Assembly: GCF_000826065.2 (NCBI RefSeq) | Contig: NZ_LN623541.1 | Span: 462,505 to 526,504 of the forward strand | Length of the DNA stretch: 64,000 nt | Direction of reading: 5' to 3' | Source of the DNA: Tessaracoccus massiliensis | Lineage (GTDB): Bacteria > Actinomycetota > Actinomycetes > Propionibacteriales > Propionibacteriaceae | Shown here: positions 16,985-25,942 of the stretch, piece after piece | Position numbering within the stretch: the first letter of the stretch is position 1 | How the letters are laid out: the number at the start of each line of letters is the position of its first letter | Made by a program: the position numbers and the translations under genes | The notes under the pieces: model-generated | Told to the model about the DNA's origin: nothing | Seen by the model: only the letters and a program-made list of their open reading frames with translations | Database searches by the model: none

Positions 16985-17662
16985 ATGGACATCCTGTTCG
17001 ACACGGCCAACCTCGACGACATCGAACGGCTCACCCCCATCTATCCCGTCACCGGTGTGACCACGAACCCGTCGATCCTCAAGGCGCAAGGCAAGATCGA
17101 CTTCTACTCACACTTCCGCCAGATCCGCTCGATCATCGGGCCGAACCGCACGCTTCACGTCCAGGTGCTCGCCAAGGACACGCAGGGGATGGTCGACGAG
17201 GCGCACCGGTTGCTCGACAAGATCGACGCCAACGTCTACCCCAAAATCCCGCTGACCGAATCTGGTCTGCATGCCATGCGCATCCTCAAGGAGGAAGGCG
17301 TCAAGGTGACCGCGACAGCGATCTACTCCAAGACGCAAGGCTTCCTGGCGATCGCCTCCGGCGTCGACTACCTGGCGCCGTACTACAACCGGATGCAGTC
17401 GATCGACATCAACACCCGCGAGACCATCGAGGCACTGGCGGGCTTCATCAAGCGGTTCGACGCCCCGAGCAAGATCATGGCGGCGAGCTTCAAGAACATC
17501 GCGCAGGTCTCCCATGCCCTTGAGGCTGGCGCGGACGCGGTGACGCTCTCCCCCAAGCTGTTGCAGCAGGCACTCTCAGCGCCGGACATCCTGATGGCCG
17601 TCGACAAGTTCGTCGAAGACTGGACGGACATCCACGGCACCGCCACGCTCCCGGAGAATTAG
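16985..17662 (+). CDS. Fructose-6-phosphate aldolase / small transaldolase-like protein
   Basis: 225 residues, the length of the FSA/TalC subfamily rather than full transaldolase. MDILFDTANLDDIERL and VTGVTTNPSIL mark the N-terminal barrel strands. The Schiff-base lysine is expected at Lys87 in NVYPKIPLT. TATAIYSKTQGFLAI and the C-terminal ADAVTLSPKLLQQ complete the pattern. Members cleave or form fructose-6-phosphate, or act as transaldolases on related ketoses. The gene is alone on the plus strand with GCAAGGAAAGG before the ATG. Which of the two activities it has cannot be told from sequence. Confidence 0.85.
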   Translation: MDILFDTANLDDIERLTPIYPVTGVTTNPSILKAQGKIDFYSHFRQIRSIIGPNRTLHVQVLAKDTQGMVDEAHRLLDKIDANVYPKIPLTESGLHAMRILKEEGVKVTATAIYSKTQGFLAIASGVDYLAPYYNRMQSIDINTRETIEALAGFIKRFDAPSKIMAASFKNIAQVSHALEAGADAVTLSPKLLQQALSAPDILMAVDKFVEDWTDIHGTATLPEN

Positions 17663-17666
17663 GGAA

Positions 17667-17981
17667 TCACTCAACAGGGAACGGTGAAGCGGATTCCCGC
17701 CAACGCCACTCCGATCTGCTCCACAGGTTCGCCGACGTGGGCTCCGTGCAGGCGGACAGGCTGTTGGTGACACCGATGAGCACCTCGTCGCCATTGGGCG
17801 CCTGGCAGACGAGCTGCCGCACGGGCGCCTCGGAACCGCGATTGGCGCTGAAGTCCACCTCGTAGGAGCAGTGCGTCGCCGTCGACGACGCGAAGGCCGG
17901 CGCATGGACGGACGCGACCACCGCGGGGGTCGCCCAGGCTAGGCCTTGCGCAACGGTGCGCCTGCGAATGGGGCTCTTCAC
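17667..17981 (-). pseudogene. Small Tat-exported protein gene interrupted after codon 8 by an ISL3 element
   Basis: The native gene began with ATG at 19430 (MIDTPPIR), with AAAGGA upstream, and continued at 17971 without the insertion: 106 residues. It has a twin-arginine-like signal (RRRTVAQGLAWATPAVVAS..APAFA) and a mature part of about 70 residues with three Cys. The IS splits it at the eighth codon, leaving an 8-bp duplication (GCGAATGG) on both sides. A GTG at 17981, contributed by the IS end and overlapping the transposase stop as GTGA, restores a frame (MKSPIRRRTV...), so a 104-residue product with an almost intact signal might still be made by coupling to the transposase. Function of the mature part unknown. 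Confidence 0.75.
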
Positions 17982-19406
17982 AATCGAGGGTGTAGTCGGG
18001 GTTTGAATCCGCCGGCCTCGAGGAGGCTGCGGGCGATGTAGTGGGTCAGGTTCCGGAAGCCCAGGGCGATACCGCGGAGGTGCTCGAGTCGGCCGTTGAT
18101 GGCCTCGGTGGGGCCGTTGGAGGTGCCTGGCCGGTCGAAGAACGCGAGCACGTCAGCGGCGCGCCGGTTCAGGGTCCGACCCAGGCTGCGTAACTCCACT
18201 AGTGCTGTGGGAACGCCTGTGCTGATGTCATCGATGACCTTGTTGAGCAGGTAGCGGCCGAACTTCTTGTCAGGTTGCCGGTAGGCCACCACCAGACGTT
18301 GGTAAATGCCCCAGGTGGCCTCGACCTCGCCATGCTGGTTGTCAGCGAACAGCGCTTCCAGGCGGGCGACCTGCTTGTCGGTGAGCAGATCAACACCGGT
18401 CAGCAAGGTGCGCCTGGCCCGGTAGAGCGGATCTCCAGCACGGCCTCGATGTCCGCGGGTGGTTTGCTGAACCCGTTGCCGGCACCGGGTCAGGGCCTCC
18501 CCTGCCAGGCGGACTACGTGGAAGGGGTCCATCACCGCGGTGGCATGGGCCAGTTCCTCCGCGGCAGCCGTCTTGTAGCCGGTGAACCCATCCATGGCTA
18601 CGACTTCGATCTGGTCACGCCAGGCTCGGGGGCGCTCAGCGAGCCAGGTCTTGAACACCTGCTTGGAGCGGCCCTCGATCATGTCTAACAGTCGTGCCGG
18701 GCCGGTACCGTCCCTGGTCGGGGTCAAGTCGATGACCACGGTGACGTACTTGTCACCGCGTCGGGTGTGTCGCCAGCAATGCTCATCGACGCCGATCACC
18801 TCGACCCCGTCGAACCGGGCAGGGTTGTTGATCAGCATCCGCTGGCCCTCGGCCAGCACCGCGTCGTTGGCGGTGTTCCAGGCCACGTCCAGACCTTCCG
18901 CGATCCGGACCATGCTCAAGTGCTGGATCACCAGCCCTTCCAACGCCCACCGCAACGCCGCCCTAGACAATTTCGAACGGGGCTCGGCCGCCTTGCTCAG
19001 GTCTTGTCGCCACACCCGACCGCACTCGACGCACCTGTACCGCCGGACCCTCACCTGCAAGATCGTGGGGCGCCACCCCAGCGGAACATGCGACAGCCAC
19101 CGCACCACAGTGCCTCGAGCTCTGCCCTGGCCTCCACAGTCGTGGCACCAGTCATCGGCGTCGATCACCCGGCAGGCCAACACAGCACGCTCAGACTCGA
19201 CGCACTGCCCGGTCACCTCCAACCCGAGCCCGTCGAGCAGGCAGAAACTAGTCAGATCAGGGCAGCTGAAGGTAGCGTCAGGCACGTCGAGGTCTTCCAG
19301 ATGAGGCGTGTAGGAACCTTCATCTTCGGAGGGCCTCGACCCCTTCAGCCAGCCGCCACGCCGCAAACCCGAACAGCGCTACCTACACCCTGGTTTGTGA
19401 AGAGCC
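17972..19406. mobile_element. ISL3-family insertion sequence, complete, with 8-bp target duplication
   Basis: 1435 bp. The terminal inverted repeats begin GGCTCTTCACAA and share AGGGTGTAG further in. The flanks are a perfect direct duplication, GCGAATGG at 17964-17971 and 19407-19414, typical of ISL3. A full transposase gene lies inside. The perfect duplication and intact ends suggest a recent insertion. Confidence 0.95.
17978..19366 (-). CDS. ISL3-family transposase
   Basis: 462 residues from the ATG at 19366; the conserved family start may be about 28 codons later (VPDATFSCPDLTSFC). An N-terminal zinc-finger-like region has CHDCGG and YRCVECGRVW. The DDE domain follows: Asp in VIGVDEHCWRH, Asp in VVAMDGFTGYK, Glu in SNGPTEAINGRLEHLRG. 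Length and order match ISL3 transposases. The stop codon overlaps a GTG that reopens the disrupted downstream gene. It acts on the element's own ends. Confidence 0.95.
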   Translation of the reverse strand: MRRGGWLKGSRPSEDEGSYTPHLEDLDVPDATFSCPDLTSFCLLDGLGLEVTGQCVESERAVLACRVIDADDWCHDCGGQGRARGTVVRWLSHVPLGWRPTILQVRVRRYRCVECGRVWRQDLSKAAEPRSKLSRAALRWALEGLVIQHLSMVRIAEGLDVAWNTANDAVLAEGQRMLINNPARFDGVEVIGVDEHCWRHTRRGDKYVTVVIDLTPTRDGTGPARLLDMIEGRSKQVFKTWLAERPRAWRDQIEVVAMDGFTGYKTAAAEELAHATAVMDPFHVVRLAGEALTRCRQRVQQTTRGHRGRAGDPLYRARRTLLTGVDLLTDKQVARLEALFADNQHGEVEATWGIYQRLVVAYRQPDKKFGRYLLNKVIDDISTGVPTALVELRSLGRTLNRRAADVLAFFDRPGTSNGPTEAINGRLEHLRGIALGFRNLTHYIARSLLEAGGFKPRLHPRL

Positions 19407-19439
19407 GCGAATGGGAGGAGTATCGATCATCACATTCCT

Positions 19440-19523
19440 TTCGATGATGAATGCTGATCCCCAACTCGCGGGCGACCGCCGCGTCGGTCAAGCCCGTACG
19501 CAGCGGAGCAGGAATCTGCCGCG
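19440..19523 (-). pseudogene. Possible helix-turn-helix remnant
   Basis: The minus-strand frame between the prolyl oligopeptidase end and the small Tat gene reads LRTGLTDAAVARELGISI, which resembles the recognition part of a LuxR-type or similar helix-turn-helix. There is no start, and the rest of a regulator is absent. The frame also runs into the 3' end of the protease gene. Chance resemblance is possible. Confidence 0.3.
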
Positions 19524-21710
19524 CTACCTGCCGACGCGCAGCCCCGTGTGGTGCGCCGCGAAGGCGAGCAGATCGGCCCATTCGCTGGCGATCATCTGCA
19601 ACGACTTGCCCGCGCCGTGCCCTGCCGACGTCTCGACCCGCAGCAGGACATTCGATGGCTCAATCGACGACGCATGCTGGAGGGCGGCGGCGAACTTGAA
19701 GCTGTGCAACGGCACCACGCGGTCATCATGGTCAGCGGTGAGCACCAGGGTGGGCGGGTACCCGACGCCCTCCCTGATGTTGTGCAGCGGCGAGTACGCG
19801 TGGGCGGCGGCGAAGCCCTCGGGGGTGCCGGGATCGCCGTAGTCGCTCATCCACGCCGCGCCGATGGTGAACTTGTGAAACCGCAGCAGGTCCAGCACAC
19901 CGACGCCGGGGAGGGCCGCGGCGAACAGGTCCGGCCGCTGCGTGAGGGCGGCGCCGACGAGCAGCCCGCCGTTGGAGCGGCCATGGATCGCAAGCTGCGC
20001 CGACGTCGTGGCGCCACTGGCGATGAGGTGCTCTGCCACCCCGATGAAGTCGTCGAACACGTTCTGCTTGTTCGCGAGGCGGCCCGCGTCGTACCACTGG
20101 GTGCCGAACTCGCCACCGCCGCGGAGATTGGCGATCGCCAACGCTCCCCCGGCCGCGAGCCAGGCGGACCAACCGGGGCGGTAGTCGGCCAGGACGGGGA
20201 TCTTGAAGCCGCCGTAGCCGTACAGCAGCGTGGGGCGGGGGCCGGTGTTCCCGTCGTCGGGGGTGATGAGGAAGTAGGGCACCTCGGTGCCGTCGGCAGA
20301 GGTCGCGCGAAGCCGCTGCGTGGTGAACTTCGGCGCCTGAGCGTGAGCGCCAGCGAACGACGCTTGTGCTGAGCCTGTCCCAGCGCGAAGCGCCGGACAG
20401 GTCGAAGTAAAGGGCCCCCGCAGCGTGTCTGACACCGCAGCCACTGGGGTTGAGGCGCTGAATAGCCTGCGGGGGCCCTTCGTCGCTCGCTGGCGCTCGC
20501 GCTCAGGGACCGGGATCTGGAAGGCGACCACCGGGGTGTCGATGGTGCTCAACCCCACGAAGGCCTCGTCGCGCAGCGGTGAAGAATCCATCCCCACCAG
20601 CGCGCCGGCCGGCAGGTCGATCTCCACGGCACCCGAGCCGTCCAGCTCGCGCCACTCGACGGCGGCCTGGGCGTCCCTGAGATACGCCAGCAGCATGCCC
20701 CGGCCAGCGGCTTCGACGGCGGCGAGGGTGTCGCCGGACTCGGCGACCACCTCATCGAAGCCCCGGCCTGGGGCCGCGAGGTCGATCCGTACGAGCCTCC
20801 CGAGCGGGGCGTCGAGGTCCGTGTGGAGGTACAGTTGCGTGCCGTCGACCCGGACGAACCCGTACTCGGCATCCGCGTCGTCGACCACCTTGACCGGCTC
20901 GCCGAACACGGAACGACCCTCAGAGGTGGTGATCGGGTAGGCCCACAGGCGGTTGACGTGCTCCGTGCCGCGCACGATGGTGACGATGAGCCAGGCGTCG
21001 TCGTGGCTCACCTGACCGAACGCCATGGTGTTGGGCTCGTCCGGGAAGGTGAGCAGCAACTCGTCCTCGCCGTCGAGCCGGTGGATCATCAGGCGGCCGA
21101 CGCCCAGGCCTGCGGTGGCGGTGCCGCGGGCATCCTCGGCCTCGTCGAACGTGGTGTAGAGGAACGAGCGGTGGTCCGGCAGCCAGTTGGGGGTGGAGAA
21201 CTTGGCGACCACTTCGTCGTCGAGCTCCTCCCCCGTGGCCAGGTCGAGCAGGCGGATGCGCTGCCAGTCCGAGCCACCGTCGCTGCGGGCGTAGGCCATG
21301 AGTGAGCCGTCGCGGGCGACGGTGAAGGTGGACAGCGAGCTCGTGCCGTCGTCGCTCCACGTGTTCGGGTCCAGGATGGCCTCGCCCCCGCGGGCCAGTT
21401 CCTCGACGGTGGGCGCGGTGTACCAGAGATCCTGCGGCGTGGTGCCGTCGTTGCGGCTGACGAACCAGCGGCCGCCCCGCTTGCGCGGCACCCCGACGCG
21501 GGGCCGGGCGACGATGCGGCCCATGAGCTCGGTGAACCACTCGCGGGCGGGCAGCTCGGCAAGACGCTCCTCGGTGAAGCGGGCCTGCGCCGCGACCCAC
21601 TCCTGCACCTCCGCGCTGTCGGCGTCCTCGAGCCAGCGGTAGGGATCCGGTACCTCGACACCATGGAGGGTGTCAACAAGATCGTCGCGTCGGGTGTGGG
21701 GGTGACTCAT
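19524..21710 (-). CDS. Prolyl oligopeptidase (S9A) carrying an in-frame repeat insertion
   Basis: 728 residues. The N-terminus VPDPYRWLEDADS is diagnostic, followed by a seven-bladed propeller (about 70-400) and an alpha/beta-hydrolase domain. The catalytic residues are Ser of GRSNGG (about 579), Asp of ADHDDRVVP (about 660) and His of SAGHGAGK (about 697). It cleaves short peptides after proline, and no signal peptide is seen, so it is cytoplasmic. Residues about 400-456 (ERERQRATKGPRRLF...GTGSAQASFAGAHA) do not belong to the family. They are the translation of an intergenic repeat inserted between propeller and hydrolase domains without breaking the frame. Activity is possible but untested. 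Confidence 0.9.
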   Translation of the reverse strand: MSHPHTRRDDLVDTLHGVEVPDPYRWLEDADSAEVQEWVAAQARFTEERLAELPAREWFTELMGRIVARPRVGVPRKRGGRWFVSRNDGTTPQDLWYTAPTVEELARGGEAILDPNTWSDDGTSSLSTFTVARDGSLMAYARSDGGSDWQRIRLLDLATGEELDDEVVAKFSTPNWLPDHRSFLYTTFDEAEDARGTATAGLGVGRLMIHRLDGEDELLLTFPDEPNTMAFGQVSHDDAWLIVTIVRGTEHVNRLWAYPITTSEGRSVFGEPVKVVDDADAEYGFVRVDGTQLYLHTDLDAPLGRLVRIDLAAPGRGFDEVVAESGDTLAAVEAAGRGMLLAYLRDAQAAVEWRELDGSGAVEIDLPAGALVGMDSSPLRDEAFVGLSTIDTPVVAFQIPVPERERQRATKGPRRLFSASTPVAAVSDTLRGPFTSTCPALRAGTGSAQASFAGAHAQAPKFTTQRLRATSADGTEVPYFLITPDDGNTGPRPTLLYGYGGFKIPVLADYRPGWSAWLAAGGALAIANLRGGGEFGTQWYDAGRLANKQNVFDDFIGVAEHLIASGATTSAQLAIHGRSNGGLLVGAALTQRPDLFAAALPGVGVLDLLRFHKFTIGAAWMSDYGDPGTPEGFAAAHAYSPLHNIREGVGYPPTLVLTADHDDRVVPLHSFKFAAALQHASSIEPSNVLLRVETSAGHGAGKSLQMIASEWADLLAFAAHHTGLRVGR
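20341..20511. repeat. Intergenic repeat inside the prolyl oligopeptidase coding sequence
   Basis: GGTCCCTGAGCGC...CGACGAAGGGCCCCCGCAGG (coding strand) and a second arm CTGCGGGGGCCCTTTACTTCG...GCTCAGCACAAGCGTCG are copies of the repeats seen between genes (for example 3896-3975 and 61975-62025). Here the element is read through in frame for about 57 codons. Confidence 0.8.
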
Positions 21711-21885
21711 GCTGCCCAGCTTAGGGGCGCTGTTCAGATCTCCAACACATCAATCAGTGCCCCAGCAGCGCTCGCCAGGTCCGCCACCACCGAGCAACCG
21801 TCAGCGTACGTCTTCATCAACGTCTCGGATCTGGATCAACACGCTCATTCATCCCCTGTGCATGACATGCACACTGCATACGGGA

Positions 21886-23103
21886 TCAGGATTCCTGGCC
21901 CGGGTCGGAGACCGTGGCGAGCAGCAGCGGCCAACCGGTGCGGGTATCGACGACCCGGAACACATACGGGCGGTCGACGGTGAACTCGTGGGCGCGCACC
22001 GGCGCACTCCCCGCCGCCGCCGGCTCAGTCAGCGCCGCCCCCACGGTGCCCTGGGCGCTGACCTGCAACACCACCTCCTGGACCCATTAGTCACCGAAGG
22101 CACCCGGGACGATCCCGCCCAGGTCGCCCCAGTCGATCTCGGGGAGCGCTGCCATGAGGTCGGTCTTGGACTTCAGGTTGAACGACGGCATGGTCACCGA
22201 CACCTGCGAGTTGGGCGCCGCATCCAGGGCAGCCGTGACGGCCTCCAGATCCTCATGCGTGAGGGCTGCGGCCGGCCCTTCGTCGGCTCCCGGCCCGGGG
22301 ATCACGACGTCGGCGGCCAGGATGTCGTCGTAGGGCAGGCGCACGGCGGCCCAGCCCTCCCCCTCGGCGTAGCGGGCGGTCACGATGCCGCTGACGCCGT
22401 CGACCTCGCCCCCGTCGAACGGCACGGGCCGCTCCTCGGTGAACGACGTGCGCCAGGCGGCGGCGAACAGCACCGCGTCCTGCAGCACCGCCACGGTGTC
22501 GGGCTCGATCACGATGCCGGATTCCTCGATGAGCCCGGCGGTGTGCTTCTTGGCCCAAGCGTCGAGATCCGCCTTCGCCTCATCCCGGGGCGACTCGGTG
22601 GCCACCACGTCGTAGAACTCCGAGAGCCGGTCCAGGAACGGCTGCTGGATCTCCCGTTCGATGGCCATGGCGCGGCTGGCCTGGTGCACGACGGGGGCCT
22701 CGGGCGGTTCGTCGACATCCACGCCGTCGGGCAGCGAGTCGTACTCCAGCAGCGACTGCCGGAGCGCCCCGAAGGCGCGGGCCCGGTCGTCGCCGGTGAG
22801 ACCGAGCACGCCGTCGATACTGTCGAGCGTAACCGTCCGGGCACCTTCAGCAGCCTGCGCCAGCGACATGCTGAGCGAGCTCGGCGAGGTCAGTCGGTTG
22901 GGCTGCGTGGAGTTCTGAATGATGCGCCACGCGATCTCCTGCGAGACCCGGGCGGCCTCGTCGACGTGCGGCGTGGCATCGTGGGGCAGATCCAGGACGG
23001 CGACAGCACCCTTGACGTCACCTTCTGAGTCCGGCGTGGCGGGTTGTCCGCAGGCGGTGAGGGCCAGGGACAGGGCGAGTGCCAACGTGACGGATGCGCG
23101 CAT
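21886..23103 (-). pseudogene. Serpin lipoprotein interrupted by an in-frame TAA
   Basis: The start at 23103 (AGGAG upstream) gives a lipoprotein signal with LTAC lipobox. The serpin core follows: TSPSSLSMSLAQAAEGA, VVHQASRAMAI, ADLDAWAKKHTAGLIEE. After GAFGD the frame hits TAA (22087-22089) and then continues WVQE..LQVSAQGTVGAALTE...VDRPYVFRV to TGA at 21886. In the paralogue at 24511 the same place reads GDWMQQ, so the stop looks like one extra codon rather than a substitution. The truncated product lacks the reactive-centre loop and the last strands, and so cannot inhibit proteases by the serpin mechanism unless the stop is read through. It is the last gene of the sigma-serpin operon. Confidence 0.8.
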
Positions 23104-23113
23104 GATGAGTCTC

Positions 23114-24514
23114 CTATTCGCAGCTGGGGTTGAAGCCGCGGGGGGCCAGCTCGGCGAGGATGTCGTCGGGGATGGGCCACCTGCGGTTGGAATCGGCGTC
23201 CACGAGCGCCGGAGCGTCGCTGCCCACCTCCAGACGGATGCTGCCGCCTCGTCCGTCACTCAGCACCACCATGGAGCCGCAGAACCCGCCGGTGTCCGGC
23301 ACGGCCTCGGCGTCGAAACGCCGAGCGATGTCGACGGCGACCTCGGGCGGCAACTCCGGCCCGAGCTCCGGCACGCCGTACTCCGAGATGCACACCACAC
23401 CGCTGACGACGTCGGCGAACTCGGCGCGCGGATCCTCGTGGGACGTCCGGCACGTCTCCGGGATGACGGCGAAGCGCTCCCTGCGCAGCCCCTCGGTCTC
23501 GGCGAGCACCCGGGCGCGCAGGTCCTCGGTCAGGGGGAACTGCTCGCTGCGGGCGGCCACCGCCTGGCCGTCGGGCTGGAGGTAGACGGTGGTGGGGTCG
23601 CCGTGAGGGTTCAGCAGCACCAGGTACGGGAGCAGCGCGTCGCCCCAGCCCGGGCCCTGGACGGGTTCACCGGCGAGGGCGGCTGCCAGGTCCGCGACGA
23701 GGTCGTCCGGCAGGTCGCGCTGCAGGACCTCGGCCTCGTAGGAGGTGGCATCAGCCGGGAGGCCGCAGATCACGCCGCGCACGGCGTCGGTGCCGCCCGT
23801 GCTCCAGACGCTGTCCACACCGTTCTGGATCCCCTCGCGTTGGCGGTAGGAGTTCACGCAGAGGTCCGGCGTGCCGGTGTAGGCGATGCCGTGGGCGTCA
23901 CGCTGCGCCGCCCAGCGGGTGGTGATCTCGTCCCAGATCTCCCCACCTCCCGCACGGCCGGCGACGGTGCGGCACCCGTGCAACTCGCCCTGCAGCGGCA
24001 CGGCGGTGCCATCCGGGTAGTCGACGACGAAGATGTACGTCAGCGAGTACTCAGCGGTGCACGCGATCTCCTCAGGCAGCGCTGGGAGCTCATTGAGCTT
24101 CTGCACGAAACCGTCCACGTCGGTGGTGAGGGGCTCGCGGGCGCCCAGCCGGCCGTCGTAGGGCGGGCCCGCCTCCCCGCACAGCCAGACGGCAGAGGCG
24201 CCGAGCGGCAGCCCGTCGTCGGGGATGTTCTGGGTGGGCACCTCGTAGCCCACCGCTGAACGCAGCTCGGTGCAAAGCGGAGGGACGAGGTCGCTTCCGG
24301 CGGGGTCGTACGACACCTGCGGCGCTGGCACCGACGGCGGGGTGGAGGTGGCGGGCGGAGCGCTGATCTCTTGTGCTGCCTGTTGCGGCGCTGCGCAGCC
24401 GGCCAGCGCGAGGGCGGGGATCAGCAGAGCCGCAAGAGGCCGGAACGCATGCTTGGCGCCCTTCGACCCGGCTGGCTCCTTCGTCGCAGAGCCGGGCTCA
24501 GACAACGTGGTCAT
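23114..24514 (-). CDS. Lipoprotein with two WLC-type cysteine ectodomains
   Basis: 466 residues from the ATG at 24514, which overlaps the upstream stop (ATGA) and suggests translational coupling. A long n-region precedes the lipobox LALAGC (Cys40), so the protein is membrane-anchored outside the cell. Two related cysteine-containing domains follow. The first (about 65-260) has ASAVWLCG, AREPLTTDVDGFV..LNEL, VVDYPDG and GVICG. The second (about 320-466) has ETC...VCISEYG.PELGPELP and FNPSCE at the end. The first domain is shared with the membrane proteins at 27968 and 30699. No known family was recognised. Its place in a sigma-factor operon suggests a sensing or partner role (inference). Confidence 0.65.
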   Translation of the reverse strand: MTTLSEPGSATKEPAGSKGAKHAFRPLAALLIPALALAGCAAPQQAAQEISAPPATSTPPSVPAPQVSYDPAGSDLVPPLCTELRSAVGYEVPTQNIPDDGLPLGASAVWLCGEAGPPYDGRLGAREPLTTDVDGFVQKLNELPALPEEIACTAEYSLTYIFVVDYPDGTAVPLQGELHGCRTVAGRAGGGEIWDEITTRWAAQRDAHGIAYTGTPDLCVNSYRQREGIQNGVDSVWSTGGTDAVRGVICGLPADATSYEAEVLQRDLPDDLVADLAAALAGEPVQGPGWGDALLPYLVLLNPHGDPTTVYLQPDGQAVAARSEQFPLTEDLRARVLAETEGLRRERFAVIPETCRTSHEDPRAEFADVVSGVVCISEYGVPELGPELPPEVAVDIARRFDAEAVPDTGGFCGSMVVLSDGRGGSIRLEVGSDAPALVDADSNRRWPIPDDILAELAPRGFNPSCE

Positions 24515-25941
24515 GGTGCCTCGCTCGGGTCTGAGATGGCGGCAAGGAACAGCGGCCAACTGGTGTCGGTGTCGAGAACGCGGAACACATAGGGGCGGTC
24601 GACGTGGAACGTTCGCGACGGTTCCACCCTGCCGCTGTAGGAGACCTCCATCTCGGTGACCGCGGCCCCGACCGTGCCGCGTGCCGAGACGATGAGCTTC
24701 GCCTGCTGCATCCAGTCCCCAGCGCTCGCACCGGAGTAGATGCCGTTCAGGTTGGACAGGTCTATCTGCGGCAGAGCCTCCCGGAGGTTGGAGGTCACGG
24801 CGAGATCGAAGGTGGGCATTGCGACCTCCACCGGTTCAGGAACCGCGGCCGCCAGGGCTTGCTCCGCCTCCTCAAGCTCCTCGGTCGTGAGGTCGGTGGG
24901 CGAAATCCCTTCGCGCGGCAGGATCACCTCTGCGGCGAGTTGGTCGTCGTACGGGAGCCGAACGGCGGTCCACCGGTCGCCCTCCGCGTAGGAAACGTTG
25001 AGCGTCTGGCTCACCGCCGGCACGCCCTTCGTCCCGGAGGCGGTTCGGAAGGGGACGGTGATGTCCCGCTCGAACGGGGTCTCCCATGAGGCGGCGAACA
25101 GGAGCGCATCCTGCAGGACGGCCACCGTGTCGGGGCTGGGCTCGATGGCCGATTCTTCGATGAGACCCGCAGTGTGCTCCTCGACCCAGGCGTCCAGGTT
25201 CGCCTTGGCATCGGGCAGTGTGGCGGATTCTGCGGTGGCGTCGTAGAACCGGGAGATCCTGTCGAGGTACGGCTGCTTGATCTCCGCATCGATGGCCAGG
25301 ATGCGGCTGGCCTGATGCACGACAGGGGTCTCGGGCGGGTCGTCGGCGTCGACGCTCGCCGGCAAGGAGTCGTACTTGAGCAGCGACTCGCGCAGCTCGG
25401 CGAACGCCTCTGAGCGAGCGTCGCCGGTGAGGCCGAGCGCGGCGTCGATGCTGTCCAGTGAAGCACCCTCGGCACCCTCGGCTGCCTGCGCGAGCGACAT
25501 GGACAGCGAGGAGGGCGACACCACCCGGTTCAGGCCATCCCCGGCCTGGATGACCTCCCAGCCGAGGGACTGCGACGCCCGAGCAGCCAGATCGCTGGCC
25601 GGGAGCGCTCCTTCACCTGCCGGCTGGTCGGACGAACCATCACCTGGGACTGCTCCGGGCTCCGTAGCGCGGGCAGCAGGCGGGGGCTTGGCAGCCTCTT
25701 CGTGTGCCGCTGCCATGTCTGAATCAGGCGCCGAGGCGGGCACCGCATCCAGGGCGGAGTTCCCGCCCAGGTTGAGCGCGAACGGCACGACCATCAGGGC
25801 GACGGCGGCCACCGCGCCGCCGGTCACCATTGAGCGCGTACGGCGCCTGCGCTCCCGCGCTCCAGCGAGCAAGCCGTCGGGCACGGACAGTTCGGGGGTG
25901 ACGCGGCGCAGCGCGTCTCTGATGTCATCGTGGTCGCTCAT
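24511..25941 (-). CDS. One-pass membrane protein with serpin ectodomain, coupled to a sigma factor
   Basis: 476 residues. Residues 1-36 are cytoplasmic and end in a basic GARERRRRTR stop-transfer-like stretch. One membrane segment lies at about 37-58, then a Pro/Ala linker to about 110. A complete serpin fold follows: SPSSLSMSLAQAAEGA, DAWVEEHTAGLIEES, LQDALLFAASWETPF, RLPYDDQLAAEVILP, hinge GTVGAAVTE, VDRPYVFRVLD at the C-terminus. The gene starts one base after the SigE-type sigma gene with a GGAGG site, so it occupies the place of an anti-sigma or receptor protein. The N-terminus matches those of the membrane proteins at 27968 and 30699. The cytoplasmic part is very short for an anti-sigma domain and has no HxxxCxxC zinc motif. 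Protease sensing is inference. Confidence 0.75.
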   Translation of the reverse strand: MSDHDDIRDALRRVTPELSVPDGLLAGARERRRRTRSMVTGGAVAAVALMVVPFALNLGGNSALDAVPASAPDSDMAAAHEEAAKPPPAARATEPGAVPGDGSSDQPAGEGALPASDLAARASQSLGWEVIQAGDGLNRVVSPSSLSMSLAQAAEGAEGASLDSIDAALGLTGDARSEAFAELRESLLKYDSLPASVDADDPPETPVVHQASRILAIDAEIKQPYLDRISRFYDATAESATLPDAKANLDAWVEEHTAGLIEESAIEPSPDTVAVLQDALLFAASWETPFERDITVPFRTASGTKGVPAVSQTLNVSYAEGDRWTAVRLPYDDQLAAEVILPREGISPTDLTTEELEEAEQALAAAVPEPVEVAMPTFDLAVTSNLREALPQIDLSNLNGIYSGASAGDWMQQAKLIVSARGTVGAAVTEMEVSYSGRVEPSRTFHVDRPYVFRVLDTDTSWPLFLAAISDPSEAP

Positions 25942-25942
25942 C

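Noticed and set aside
21734-21817. Minus-strand 27-codon frame MKTYADGCSVVADLASA... between the protease and serpin pseudogene
   Set aside because: The frame has a plausible start and stop, but the ribosome site is weak, no relative was recognised and it is too short to separate from chance.
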